A stretch of 10,701 nucleotides of DNA from an uncultured Actinomycetes bacterium (GCA_913061025.1 CAJXUJ010000031.1:1-10701); one strand, 5' to 3'; counted from the stretch's first letter, positions 1 through 6,812 are shown. The notes: generated from the letters alone by a model not told the origin. Made by a program: numbers and translations.

Positions 1-222
1 CGCGAGCGCGGGCAGCCGCCAGGACATCTTGCGCAGCACGTGCGAGTCCATCATCCCGCCGTGGGTCGGAAGCGGGTGGACGCAGATGATCGTCGCAACC
101 GGAGACCCATCAACCGGAGTCGCGAGTTCCCCCACCAGATTCAATCCGTCGGCGGTGTGTAAGGAGAGCGATTCCCGCGTCGCTGGCAACACCGAATTGG
201 CCGTGATGGGCACGCCCGTCAT
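1..222 (-). CDS. Alpha/beta hydrolase, N-terminal part (cut by window edge)
   Basis: The first 74 codons of a minus-strand gene are present and the frame stays open to base 1. The start is an ATG at 222 that overlaps the stop of the zinc-ribbon gene as ATGA, a translational-coupling arrangement. The product begins with an unremarkable N-terminus, then a beta-strand pair (about residues 18-35, SLHTADGLNLVGEL). A second strand, VATIICVHP (residues 42-50), leads into HPLPTHGG (49-56) and MMDS (57-60). This strand-then-HP..HGG-MDS pattern is typical of the dienelactone-hydrolase-like alpha/beta hydrolases of actinobacteria, where it contributes the oxyanion-hole region. The nucleophile Ser, the acid and the catalytic His would lie beyond the edge, so activity and substrate cannot be judged. 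It is the last visible gene of the ecm-nucS-dehydrogenase operon. Family call fairly firm; function unknown. Confidence 0.72.
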   Translation of the reverse strand, partial: MTGVPITANSVLPATRESLSLHTADGLNLVGELATPVDGSPVATIICVHPLPTHGGMMDSHVLRKMSWRLPALA

Positions 223-494
223 CGCGGACCTCGTCGATCGCGGGCCTTCCAGCAGGGGGTGTGCCAGTGCCGGCGTTCCTCGGCACCCTTCGGATCGTCC
301 GCGCTCCACGCCACGATGTGCGGTGTGGCGGGGCGAATCTCCTGATCGCAGCCGGGGCATCGATACGTCTTCGTTGCCGAGGAGCCGGTGAGCGATCGCA
401 CGATCCAATCGCCATCGGGATGGCTTTCGATCTGCTGGTTCGACTGCGGAGCCGAACGCTCCGGCTCCGGACGTCTCCGGTTCTTACGTCCCAC
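219..494 (-). CDS. Small zinc-ribbon-like conserved actinobacterial protein
   Basis: This 91-residue protein starts with GTG at 494. The choice rests on an AGAGGT sequence at 504-509, nine bases upstream and overlapping the TAG stop of the dehydrogenase gene. The frame is open further upstream, but that part only shadows the dehydrogenase. The N-terminus is very basic (residues 3-13, RKNRRRPEPER), and the core is GDWIVRSLTGSSATKTYRCP. C46 and C49 (CPGCD) pair with H59, HWH at 76-78 and C81 (HTPCW), giving a CxxC...HxHxxC set of possible zinc ligands. From memory, similar proteins sit near nucS or hydrolase genes in streptomycetes, often labelled 'ATP/GTP-binding protein' although no P-loop is visible here. 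The basic start and zinc centre would suit nucleic-acid or ribosome contact, but that is inference. Its stop overlaps the hydrolase start by four bases. Confidence 0.8.
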   Translation of the reverse strand: MGRKNRRRPEPERSAPQSNQQIESHPDGDWIVRSLTGSSATKTYRCPGCDQEIRPATPHIVAWSADDPKGAEERRHWHTPCWKARDRRGPR

Positions 495-507
495 GGCGGC
501 CCGACCT

Positions 508-2289
508 CTACGCGTACGAGCGGAAGCCGCGGCCGGCCTTGCGCCCGGTGTAGCCGGCCGTGACCAGGTGCTCGAGCCACGGCGCCGGCGCGAAACCCGG
601 CTCGCGGAACTCTCGGTACAGGGTCTGTTGAATCGCGAGGGACACATCCAGACCAACCACGTCCAATAGCTCGAAGGGCCCCATCGGGTAGCCACAGCCG
701 AGTTTCATCGCAGCATCGATGTCATCGGTTCCCGCGTAGTTGCCCTCCGCCATCTTGATGGCGTCATTGAGGTAGGGGAAGAGCAGGGCGTTCACGATGA
801 AACCCGCCCGATCTCCGCAACGAACCCCTACCTTGCCGATCTTCGCGACGATGTCTTCAGCAGTCGCCAGGACATCCGCGTCGGTCGCCACAGTGTCGAC
901 GATCTCGACGAGCTTCATGATGGGTGCCGGGTTGAAGAAGTGCAGCCCCACCACATCACTCGGTCGCGAGGTGACCGCGGCGAGATCGACGACCGGGAGT
1001 GAGGATGTGGTGGTCGCCAAGATGGCCCCGGGCTTGCAGATCTCATCAAGGTTCTCGAAGAGCGCCGTCTTGATGTCAAGTTCCTCGGCAATGGCCTCCA
1101 CGACAAGATCGACGTCGGCCATGTCATCGAGCGACGTCGTGCCCGTAATCCGACCGAGGGTCGCATCTGCATCGGCCTGTTCGATTTTTCCTCGCTGGAG
1201 AGCCTTCTCCAGACTGCGCTCGATAGTTCCGGTGACCTTGGCGATCTTTTCGTTTGAACGGGCCACGAACGTGACGGTGAAGCCGGCCTTGGCGAACACC
1301 TCCACAATGCCGGTTGCCATCGTCCCTGATCCGATCACTCCCACAGACGCGATCGGTCGAACAGCTCGCCCCTCTCCGGTTGCGACTGGTGTGTGAGCAT
1401 CGGCAACGATCTCGGGCGACCCGGGTTCGGCGTAGGTGTAGAAGCCGCGTCCGGACTTACGCCCCTTCAGGCCAGCGGTGACCATGTGCTTGAGGATCGG
1501 GCTTGGCGCGTGCAGGCGATCGCGTCCTTCGCGGTACATGGTGTCGAGAATCTGATACGCGGTATCGAGGCCGATCAGGTCGAGCAGCGCGAGTGGTCCC
1601 ATCGGTAATCCACACCCGAGGCGCATGGCCGCGTCGATATCCTCGCGGCTCGCGTACTTCTGCTCGTACATCGTCGCAGCGTGATTGAGGTAGCCGAACA
1701 GAAGACTGTTGGCAATGAATCCAGCTTTGTCCTCGCAGATGACAGCTTCCTTACCGATCTGCTCAGCGAACGCCCGGACTTGTTCAACAACGTCGTCGTC
1801 GGTAACCACCGTGCGAACAATCTCCACGAAGTCCTGAACCGGAGCGGGGTTGAAAAAGTGCAGACCCACAACGCGAGATGGTTGCCGTACGGCCGTGGAG
1901 ATTTCCGTCACGGACAGAGACGACGTATTGGTGCACCAGATCACGTGCTCGGGTACCAAACCATCGAGTTGCGCGAGCACGTCGCGCTTGAGGTCGAGGT
2001 CCTCGGGAACCGCCTCGATAACGATGTCCGAAGTGACACATTCTTGGATGTTGGTGGTGAACGTGATGCGGTCCAAGATCCCGTTTCGCTCTTCCGGGGA
2101 GAGTTTGTCGCCGGCCACCGCACGATCGGTCGAGGCCGCGATGCGCGCACGGGCCTCGTCGAGGGTGTCGTCATCGATGTCGATCGCACGCACGGCGATG
2201 CCGTGGCGAGCGACCACCTCGGCGATTCCGGTACCCATGGTGCCCATTCCGATGACAGAGACGATGCGCGCGATTTCCCCTGTTTCCAT
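508..2289 (-). CDS. Tandem-domain 3-hydroxybutyryl-CoA (3-hydroxyacyl-CoA) dehydrogenase
   Basis: A 593-residue cytoplasmic protein made of two complete 3-hydroxyacyl-CoA dehydrogenase units, about residues 8-287 and 313-593, where single-unit enzymes have about 285. It should interconvert acetoacetyl-CoA and 3-hydroxybutyryl-CoA. Unit 1 has the Rossmann loop GMGTMG (14-19), acidic D37 at the end of strand 2, S123/S124 in NTSSLS, the catalytic-His motif GLHFFNPAP (142-150) and N194 in the FIANSLL segment. Unit 2 repeats each element: GSGTMA (320-325), TTSSLP (427-432), GLHFFNPAP (448-456) and FIVNALL (497-503). In unit 2 the strand-2 acidic residue is replaced by ARS (343-345), which suggests a different cofactor preference. 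Similar ~590-residue fusions are known from streptomycetes. No clear Shine-Dalgarno precedes ATG 2289, and it follows nucS by 21 bases. It probably works with the upstream mutase in acetyl-CoA assimilation or C4-acyl-CoA metabolism. Confidence 0.93.
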   Translation of the reverse strand: METGEIARIVSVIGMGTMGTGIAEVVARHGIAVRAIDIDDDTLDEARARIAASTDRAVAGDKLSPEERNGILDRITFTTNIQECVTSDIVIEAVPEDLDLKRDVLAQLDGLVPEHVIWCTNTSSLSVTEISTAVRQPSRVVGLHFFNPAPVQDFVEIVRTVVTDDDVVEQVRAFAEQIGKEAVICEDKAGFIANSLLFGYLNHAATMYEQKYASREDIDAAMRLGCGLPMGPLALLDLIGLDTAYQILDTMYREGRDRLHAPSPILKHMVTAGLKGRKSGRGFYTYAEPGSPEIVADAHTPVATGEGRAVRPIASVGVIGSGTMATGIVEVFAKAGFTVTFVARSNEKIAKVTGTIERSLEKALQRGKIEQADADATLGRITGTTSLDDMADVDLVVEAIAEELDIKTALFENLDEICKPGAILATTTSSLPVVDLAAVTSRPSDVVGLHFFNPAPIMKLVEIVDTVATDADVLATAEDIVAKIGKVGVRCGDRAGFIVNALLFPYLNDAIKMAEGNYAGTDDIDAAMKLGCGYPMGPFELLDVVGLDVSLAIQQTLYREFREPGFAPAPWLEHLVTAGYTGRKAGRGFRSYA

Positions 2290-2310
2290 GGTGGGCAGTC
2301 TGCCAAAGAC

Positions 2311-2985
2311 TCAGAAGAGACGAAGACCCGAATCGGTAGTTCCCTTGAGTTCGTCGTAATCCACGACCACGCAGCGGATTCCCCGGTCCTCCGCGAGCGT
2401 CCGGGCCTGCGGCTTGATTTCCTGCGCAGCAAAGACCCCGGAGACCGGCGCTAGGAGCGGATCCCTGTTGAGTAGCTCGAGATAGCGCGTGAGTTGTTCG
2501 ACCCCGTCTATCTCACCTCGACGCTTGATTTCGACGGCCACACTCGCACCGTCAGAGTCACGGCACATCAGATCCACCGGACCTATCGCGGTCGGGAATT
2601 CCCGACGCACCAGCGTCCATCCGTCTCCGAAGGTCTCCACGTGCTCGGCGAGGAGCTTTTGCAGATGCGCCTCTACTCCGTCCTTGACTAGCCCTGGGTC
2701 GATTCCCAACTCGTGCTCGGAATCGTGCACTACCTCCAGAAGGTCGATCACCAAGCGTTCGCCGGCCTTGTTCTCGACCGTCCAGGTTCGCTTCGAAGAG
2801 TCCGCTTCCTCTTCGGTCAGCCAACACGGCGGACTCATCCAGTTCAAAGGCTTGTAGGAACCGCCATCGGCGTGGACCAACACCGAGCCGTCGGCCTTGA
2901 CCATGATCACCCGGATTGCTTCGGGGAGGTGGGCACTGAGCCGACCTGCGTAGTCGACGGTGCACCGGGCCACGATCAATCGCAC
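2311..2985 (-). CDS. nucS: Mismatch-specific endonuclease NucS (EndoMS)
   Basis: A 224-residue protein, the normal length for actinobacterial NucS, starting at GTG 2985 (product begins MRLIVARCTVDYAGRLSAHL). Residues 1-100 form the beta-rich DNA-binding and dimer domain with the typical KPLNWMSPP stretch (45-53). Residues 105-210 form the RecB-like nuclease domain. D138 (GPVDL), E152 and K154 (VEIKRR) make up the visible D...ExK active site, followed by QLTRYLELL. The C-terminus is LRLF, a hydrophobic tail of the kind reported to contact the beta sliding clamp in actinobacterial NucS. The enzyme cuts both strands at certain mismatches and replaces MutS/MutL repair in organisms lacking those genes. 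It lies between ecm (21 bases upstream) and the dehydrogenase gene (21 bases downstream), so all three probably share a transcript. A GGGTGG stretch just upstream is a modest ribosome-binding candidate. Confidence 0.96.
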   Translation of the reverse strand: MRLIVARCTVDYAGRLSAHLPEAIRVIMVKADGSVLVHADGGSYKPLNWMSPPCWLTEEEADSSKRTWTVENKAGERLVIDLLEVVHDSEHELGIDPGLVKDGVEAHLQKLLAEHVETFGDGWTLVRREFPTAIGPVDLMCRDSDGASVAVEIKRRGEIDGVEQLTRYLELLNRDPLLAPVSGVFAAQEIKPQARTLAEDRGIRCVVVDYDELKGTTDSGLRLF

Positions 2986-3006
2986 CCGACCACCCTAGGA
3001 GCCGGG

Positions 3007-5055
3007 CTATGAGTGCAGATGGTCGACCACGCGATCCAATATCCCCGCGACGTCGTAATCCTTGGGAGTGAAGACTTCCGCGACACCCTGCTCGCGAAGC
3101 CACGTGGCGTCCTCCTCGGGGATGATCCCGCCCACCACGACCACCACATCGTCGGCACCGTGGTCGGACAGGCCCCGCAGGACTGCTGGAACCAGCGCCC
3201 GGTGCGAGCCGGACAGGATCGACAGCCCGACCACATCGACGTCTTCAGACACCGCGGCATTGACGATTTGCTCGGGTGTCAGCCGAATCCCCTGGTACAC
3301 GACTTCGAAGCCAGCATCACGTGCGCGGACCGCAATTTGCTCTGCTCCGTTGGAGTGGCCATCGAGCCCAGGCTTACCCACCAAGAAGCGGTAGGGCCTT
3401 CCGCGCTCGGCGGCCAGAGTACGCACGCGCGCGGCGACCCGGTCCATCGCAGTCGCCTCTTTTCCGGACGACCCACCCTTTCCGGACGACCCACTGGGCG
3501 CCACGGTGGAGTCGATTCCGGTCGGAGCCCGGTATTCACCGAACTCCTCTCGCAAGACCGCCGACCATTCCCCTGTGGTGACACCGGACCGGGCGCACTC
3601 CAGCGTCGGCTGCATGAGATCGCTACCGGAACGAGCCGCCGCGCGAAGAGCCTCGAGCCCGGCACGGACACCGTGATCATCACGCTGTTCACGCCACCGA
3701 ACCAGACTCTCGATTGCCTCTTCTTCGACGGCGGGATCCACGATGTAGACGGCGTTCTCACCCTCGACCTGAAGCGGACTGGGCTCGGTGGACTGGAAGG
3801 CGTTAACCCCCACCACCGTTTCCTCTCCCGATTCGATCCGAGCCCGACGCCGGGTCAACGACCCCACCAGCTGCTGCTTCATGTAGCCGCTCTCCACCGC
3901 AGCGACAGCACCACCCATGTCGAGAACCCGCTGCAGCTCAGCCGTCGCCGCCGACACCATCTCCGCCACCGTGGTCTCGACAACCGTCGATCCGGCGAAG
4001 AGATCGTCGTACTCCAACAGGTCAGTCTCATAGGCGAGTACCTGCTGCATTCGTAGTGACCACTGCTGATCCCACGGCCGCGGCAGACCGAGTGCCTCGT
4101 TCCATGCCGGCAGTTGAACCGCTCGAGCCCGAGCATCCTTGGACAGCGTGACGGCGAGCATCTCAAGCATGATGCGGTAGACGTTGTTCTCCGGCTGGGC
4201 TTCCGTCAGCCCCAGCGAGTTGACCTGCACCCCGTACCGGAATCGGCGCTGCTTCGGATCGGCGACGTTGTAGCGCTCACGGGTGATGGTGTCCCAGATC
4301 TCAACGAATGCCCGCATCTTGCACATTTCTTCGACGAAGCGGACTCCTGCGTTCACGAAGAAGGACATCCGGCTGACCACGCGGCCGAATTCCTCCTCGG
4401 GCACCTGCCCGGATGCACGAACGCGGTCGAGCACCTCAATCGCCGTCGCCATCGCGAACGCGATCTCCTGCGTGGGCGTGGCACCGGCCTCTTGGAGGTG
4501 GTAGCTACAGATATTGATGGGGTTCCACTGCGGGATCGTCCCCACCGAGTACACGATCATGTCGGTGATCAGGCGAAGCGAGGGTTCCGGCGGGAAGACA
4601 TAGGTACCGCGACTCAAGTACTCCTTGATGATGTCGTTTTGCGTGGTTCCTTGCAGATCACCGGGCGCAACCCCCTGTTCCTCAGCGACTGCCACGTACA
4701 ACGCGAGCAGCCACATGGCAGTCGCGTTGATGGTCATGGAGGTGTTCATGCGATCCAGCGGGATGTCACGGAAGAGCGTTCGCATGTCCCCGAGGTGGGC
4801 GATGGGAACCCCGACCTTGCCGACCTCCCCCGCGGCCATCGGTGAATCGGGGTCGTAGCCCGTCTGAGTGGGGAGGTCGAAGGCAACCGAGAGGCCGGTC
4901 TGGCCCTTCTCCAAATTGGTGCGGAACAAGGCGTTACTCGCCGACGCCGACGAATGCCCGGCGTAGGTACGCATCATCCAGGGGCGGTCACGCTCCCGCA
5001 TCGGTCCATCCACCGAGGGATCCCCCACTCCCGAATGACGTTCGCCGCCCGACAT
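3007..5055 (-). CDS. ecm: Ethylmalonyl-CoA mutase (MeaA type), adenosylcobalamin-dependent
   Basis: A 682-residue cytoplasmic mutase that should convert (2R)-ethylmalonyl-CoA to (2S)-methylsuccinyl-CoA by a B12 radical mechanism. The substrate-binding TIM barrel spans about residues 22-510, and the cobalamin domain spans about 553-682. The Ecm-type signatures are RPWMMRTYAGH (24-34) and FDLPTQTGYDPD (59-70). Methylmalonyl-CoA mutases instead read FDLATHRGYDSD, and isobutyryl-CoA mutases differ again. NINATAMW-type core segments and LTEAQPENN (283-291) are intact. The B12 motif is DGHSNG (565-570), with H567 the lower cobalt ligand, followed by GLSILSGSH (610-618) and GGII (642-645). ATG 5055 is preferred because a TACGCT hexamer lies exactly six bases upstream, suggesting a leaderless message. 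An internal ATG at 5001 (residue 19) is the alternative, as homologues often begin close to RERDRPW. A Gly/Ser linker (513-533) carries an in-frame 18-bp duplication. Confidence 0.93.
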   Translation of the reverse strand: MSGGERHSGVGDPSVDGPMRERDRPWMMRTYAGHSSASASNALFRTNLEKGQTGLSVAFDLPTQTGYDPDSPMAAGEVGKVGVPIAHLGDMRTLFRDIPLDRMNTSMTINATAMWLLALYVAVAEEQGVAPGDLQGTTQNDIIKEYLSRGTYVFPPEPSLRLITDMIVYSVGTIPQWNPINICSYHLQEAGATPTQEIAFAMATAIEVLDRVRASGQVPEEEFGRVVSRMSFFVNAGVRFVEEMCKMRAFVEIWDTITRERYNVADPKQRRFRYGVQVNSLGLTEAQPENNVYRIMLEMLAVTLSKDARARAVQLPAWNEALGLPRPWDQQWSLRMQQVLAYETDLLEYDDLFAGSTVVETTVAEMVSAATAELQRVLDMGGAVAAVESGYMKQQLVGSLTRRRARIESGEETVVGVNAFQSTEPSPLQVEGENAVYIVDPAVEEEAIESLVRWREQRDDHGVRAGLEALRAAARSGSDLMQPTLECARSGVTTGEWSAVLREEFGEYRAPTGIDSTVAPSGSSGKGGSSGKEATAMDRVAARVRTLAAERGRPYRFLVGKPGLDGHSNGAEQIAVRARDAGFEVVYQGIRLTPEQIVNAAVSEDVDVVGLSILSGSHRALVPAVLRGLSDHGADDVVVVVGGIIPEEDATWLREQGVAEVFTPKDYDVAGILDRVVDHLHS
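3461..3494 (-). repeat. 18-bp in-frame tandem duplication in the ecm linker
   Basis: The 16-base string tttccggacgacccac occurs at 3461-3476 and again at 3479-3494, giving an exact 18-base period. On the coding strand it yields two six-residue GSSGKG/GSSGKE units in the linker between the barrel and the cobalamin domain of the mutase. The linker is a tolerant position, so this looks like a recent slippage or duplication event with little effect on folding. Confidence 0.85.
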
Positions 5056-5067
5056 ATGGCCAGCGTA
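5056..5067 (-). promoter_or_regulatory. Probable leaderless -10 element for ecm
   Basis: Read on the minus strand, TACGCT (5067-5062) matches the TANNNT form of actinobacterial -10 boxes. It is followed by six bases (GGCCAT) and then ATG 5055. That spacing would place the transcript start on the A of the start codon. There is no convincing Shine-Dalgarno, which agrees with leaderless translation. No clear -35 was seen. Confidence 0.55.
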
Positions 5068-5094
5068 CGGGGCTAGGACGCGCTTCGCCCAGGT

Positions 5095-5132
5095 CTATGG
5101 GTGGCGCTCGGGCCGGTCCGGCGCCACCATAG
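5095..5132. repeat. Inverted repeat between ecm and the small membrane-protein gene
   Basis: The arms ctatgggtggcgc (5095-5107) and gcgccaccatag (5121-5132) are complementary apart from one extra G in the left arm. The loop is 13 bases. The dyad ends four bases before GTG 5137 and lies 28 bases upstream of the proposed ecm -10. It could be an operator for the divergent pair or a hairpin in a leader RNA. It is not followed by a T-run, so a terminator is unlikely. Confidence 0.6.
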
Positions 5133-5136
5133 GTTC

Positions 5137-5454
5137 GTGGGCAATTCCTACTCCTACGTCTTCGGACCGACGATAGCGCTGATCGTCATCGGTCTGCTGG
5201 TCCTCGTATTGCGCTGGGCTTTCAGTTCGAAGAAGACCTCGGTTGTCGCAGCCGCAGCGAAGTCCGGTTCCGCAGACGAGTACGGCATGTTGGTTCCGGT
5301 CGCCTCCCCTGCGTCCTTCATCGATGGGGAGATGGTCCGTCGCCGACTCGAGGATGCCGGCATCCGGGCCAACCTGGCCAACACCCTCGATGGGCCGAGG
5401 GTTCTGGTCTGGCCCAAGGACGAGGATCGAGCACGTCAGGTGCTCATTTCATAG
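5137..5454 (+). CDS. Small single-pass membrane protein with DUF2007-like C-terminal domain
   Basis: A 105-residue protein from GTG 5137. The frame is open back to 5101, but that extension runs through the inverted repeat and gives an Arg/His-rich stretch unlike a membrane-protein start. Residues 10-29 form one hydrophobic helix (PTIALIVIGLLVLVLRWAF) ending in basic SSKK, so the remainder is probably cytoplasmic. Residues 57-105 contain GEMVRRRLEDAGIRANLA and GPRVLVWPKDEDRARQVL. This is the strand-helix pattern of DUF2007-type 'prokaryotic signal-transducing' domains: a multi-residue swap between two related positions, then a D/ExxxRAxxxL helix. The biochemical role of that family is unknown. 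Ribosome-binding signals are weak. Its last 11 bases overlap the 3' end of murA on the other strand. Gene reality is likely given conserved-looking C-terminal residues; function unassigned. Confidence 0.72.
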   Translation: MGNSYSYVFGPTIALIVIGLLVLVLRWAFSSKKTSVVAAAAKSGSADEYGMLVPVASPASFIDGEMVRRRLEDAGIRANLANTLDGPRVLVWPKDEDRARQVLIS

Positions 5455-6751
5455 GGGGTCCCTCACGGTGGGCGTCGTCCATCCGCACCACCTGCCCACC
5501 GAGGCGAGCCAAGTCATCGACCAACCCGGCGTAGCCGCGGTCGATGTGTCCGACGCCGTAGACGTCTGTTCGTCCCTGCGCCACCAGGCCGGCGAGCACC
5601 AGGCCCGCTCCCGCGCGAATGTCCGTGGCTTCGACCGGCGCCCCCGACAAAGATGCGCGCCCACGGATGAGCGCGTGGTGCCCGTCGGTCCGCACATCGG
5701 CACCGAGCCTCGCGAGTTCCCGCACGAAGCGGAAACGGGCCTCGAAGAGGTTCTCGGTCACCAGAGCAGCGCCATCGGCGATCGCATTCAGCGCAATGAA
5801 CTGTGGCTGCAGATCCGTGGGGAATCCCGGGTACGGCAATGTCACGACGTCCACCGCCTTGGGACGATCGCCCATCGACACCACAAACCCATCGGCCGTG
5901 TCATCGACCTGAGCACCCGCGCTACGTAGCTTCTCCAAGGCGATGCTCAAGTGACTCGGATCCGCGCCGGCCACTTCGATCCTTCCGCGGGTGATCGCAG
6001 CTGCCACGGCCCAGGTTCCCGCCACGATGCGATCGGGCACCGTTCGGTGGGTCACCGGTTTCAGTTCCGAAACCCCGTCGATCACCAGGGTCGACGTGCC
6101 GACACCTTCGATGTGTGCGCCCATCGCGATGAGCATCGTGCAGATGTCGACGATCTCGGGTTCGCGAGCCGCGTTGTCGATAGTGGTTCGGCCATCGGCC
6201 AGAACCGCGGCCATGACGAGAGTTTCGGTCGCCCCCACGCTGGGAAAGTCGAGCCAAACATCCGCCCCGCGCAGTTGCTCGGAGGTGGCCACGAGATAGC
6301 CGTGCTCATTGACTACGTCGGCACCCATGCGCTGCAGACCTTCGATGTGCAGATCCAGGCCACGGGAGCCGATGTTGTCTCCTCCGGGCATCGCCACATC
6401 GGCCTCACCGCAGCGCGATACCAATGGTCCAAGGACGCAAATCGACGCGCGCATGCGCCTCACGAGGTCGTAGTCGGCGCGATGGTGGGGACGCTCGGGG
6501 ACGTCGATCGTGACCACGCTGGCCCGGATGTCTCGTTCCACACCGCACCCGAGCCGCCGCAGCAGTTCGGCCATGATGTCCACGTCCACGATGTCCGGGA
6601 CATTGGTGAGTGTGGTGGTTCCGGGCGCAAGGAGGGCGGCCGCCATCAGTTTCAGGACCGAGTTCTTGGCTCCGGATACTTCGACGCGGCCCTCGAGGCG
6701 GGTACCCCCCGTCAGGCTGAGGGTGCCTCCCCCATCGCCGCGCGTCTCCAC
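5444..6751 (-). CDS. murA: UDP-N-acetylglucosamine 1-carboxyvinyltransferase MurA (Asp-type, predicted fosfomycin-insensitive)
   Basis: A 435-residue cytoplasmic enzyme for the first committed step of peptidoglycan synthesis, transferring enolpyruvate from PEP to UDP-GlcNAc. SGAKN (26-30) holds the PEP-binding Lys. RRMRASICVLGPL (98-110) and the loop MPGGDNIGSRGLDLH (121-135) follow. The loop residue that is Cys in E. coli MurA (Cys115) is D125 here, the substitution known to make mycobacterial MurA insensitive to fosfomycin. The central and C-terminal parts carry LDFPSVGATETL-like and PYPGFPTDLQPQF (about 315-327) signatures. Length is normal. The start is GTG 6751, supported by TACCAT exactly six bases upstream and by the lack of a Shine-Dalgarno. 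It is divergent from the adenosyltransferase gene across 61 bases. A murA next to a PduO-type adenosyltransferase also occurs in mycobacteria. Confidence 0.97.
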   Translation of the reverse strand: METRGDGGGTLSLTGGTRLEGRVEVSGAKNSVLKLMAAALLAPGTTTLTNVPDIVDVDIMAELLRRLGCGVERDIRASVVTIDVPERPHHRADYDLVRRMRASICVLGPLVSRCGEADVAMPGGDNIGSRGLDLHIEGLQRMGADVVNEHGYLVATSEQLRGADVWLDFPSVGATETLVMAAVLADGRTTIDNAAREPEIVDICTMLIAMGAHIEGVGTSTLVIDGVSELKPVTHRTVPDRIVAGTWAVAAAITRGRIEVAGADPSHLSIALEKLRSAGAQVDDTADGFVVSMGDRPKAVDVVTLPYPGFPTDLQPQFIALNAIADGAALVTENLFEARFRFVRELARLGADVRTDGHHALIRGRASLSGAPVEATDIRAGAGLVLAGLVAQGRTDVYGVGHIDRGYAGLVDDLARLGGQVVRMDDAHREGPPMK

Positions 6752-6763
6752 CGGTGAATGGTA
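6752..6763 (-). promoter_or_regulatory. Probable leaderless -10 element for murA
   Basis: Minus-strand TACCAT (6763-6758) is followed by TCACCG and then GTG 6751. The six-base gap puts the expected transcript start at the start codon. No Shine-Dalgarno is present upstream. Confidence 0.55.
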
Positions 6764-6800
6764 CGAGCGCTGCGTCCCTGCGTGATGGCCCGACCTGCCC

Positions 6801-6812
6801 TAGGGTCGAGGC
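6801..6812 (+). promoter_or_regulatory. Probable leaderless -10 element for the adenosyltransferase
   Basis: TAGGGT (6801-6806) is followed by CGAGGC and then ATG 6813, the same TANNNT-N6-start layout as murA and ecm. The GAGG in the gap is too close to the ATG to act as a normal Shine-Dalgarno. No B12 riboswitch can fit in the 61 bases between the two divergent starts. Confidence 0.55.

Noticed and set aside
1681..2454. Plus-strand open frame of 257 codons
   Set aside because: Antisense to the dehydrogenase and the end of nucS; no domain seen.
3013..4056. Plus-strand open frame of 347 codons
   Set aside because: It lies wholly antisense to the well-supported mutase gene, and its translation shows no recognisable domain; long antisense frames are common in G+C-rich DNA.
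4114..4845. Plus-strand open frame of 243 codons
   Set aside because: Antisense to the mutase, His/Arg-rich with no family resemblance.
6752..6812. Cobalamin riboswitch before the adenosyltransferase
   Set aside because: The divergent gap is only 61 bases, far too short, and no B12-box-like sequence is seen there or upstream of ecm.
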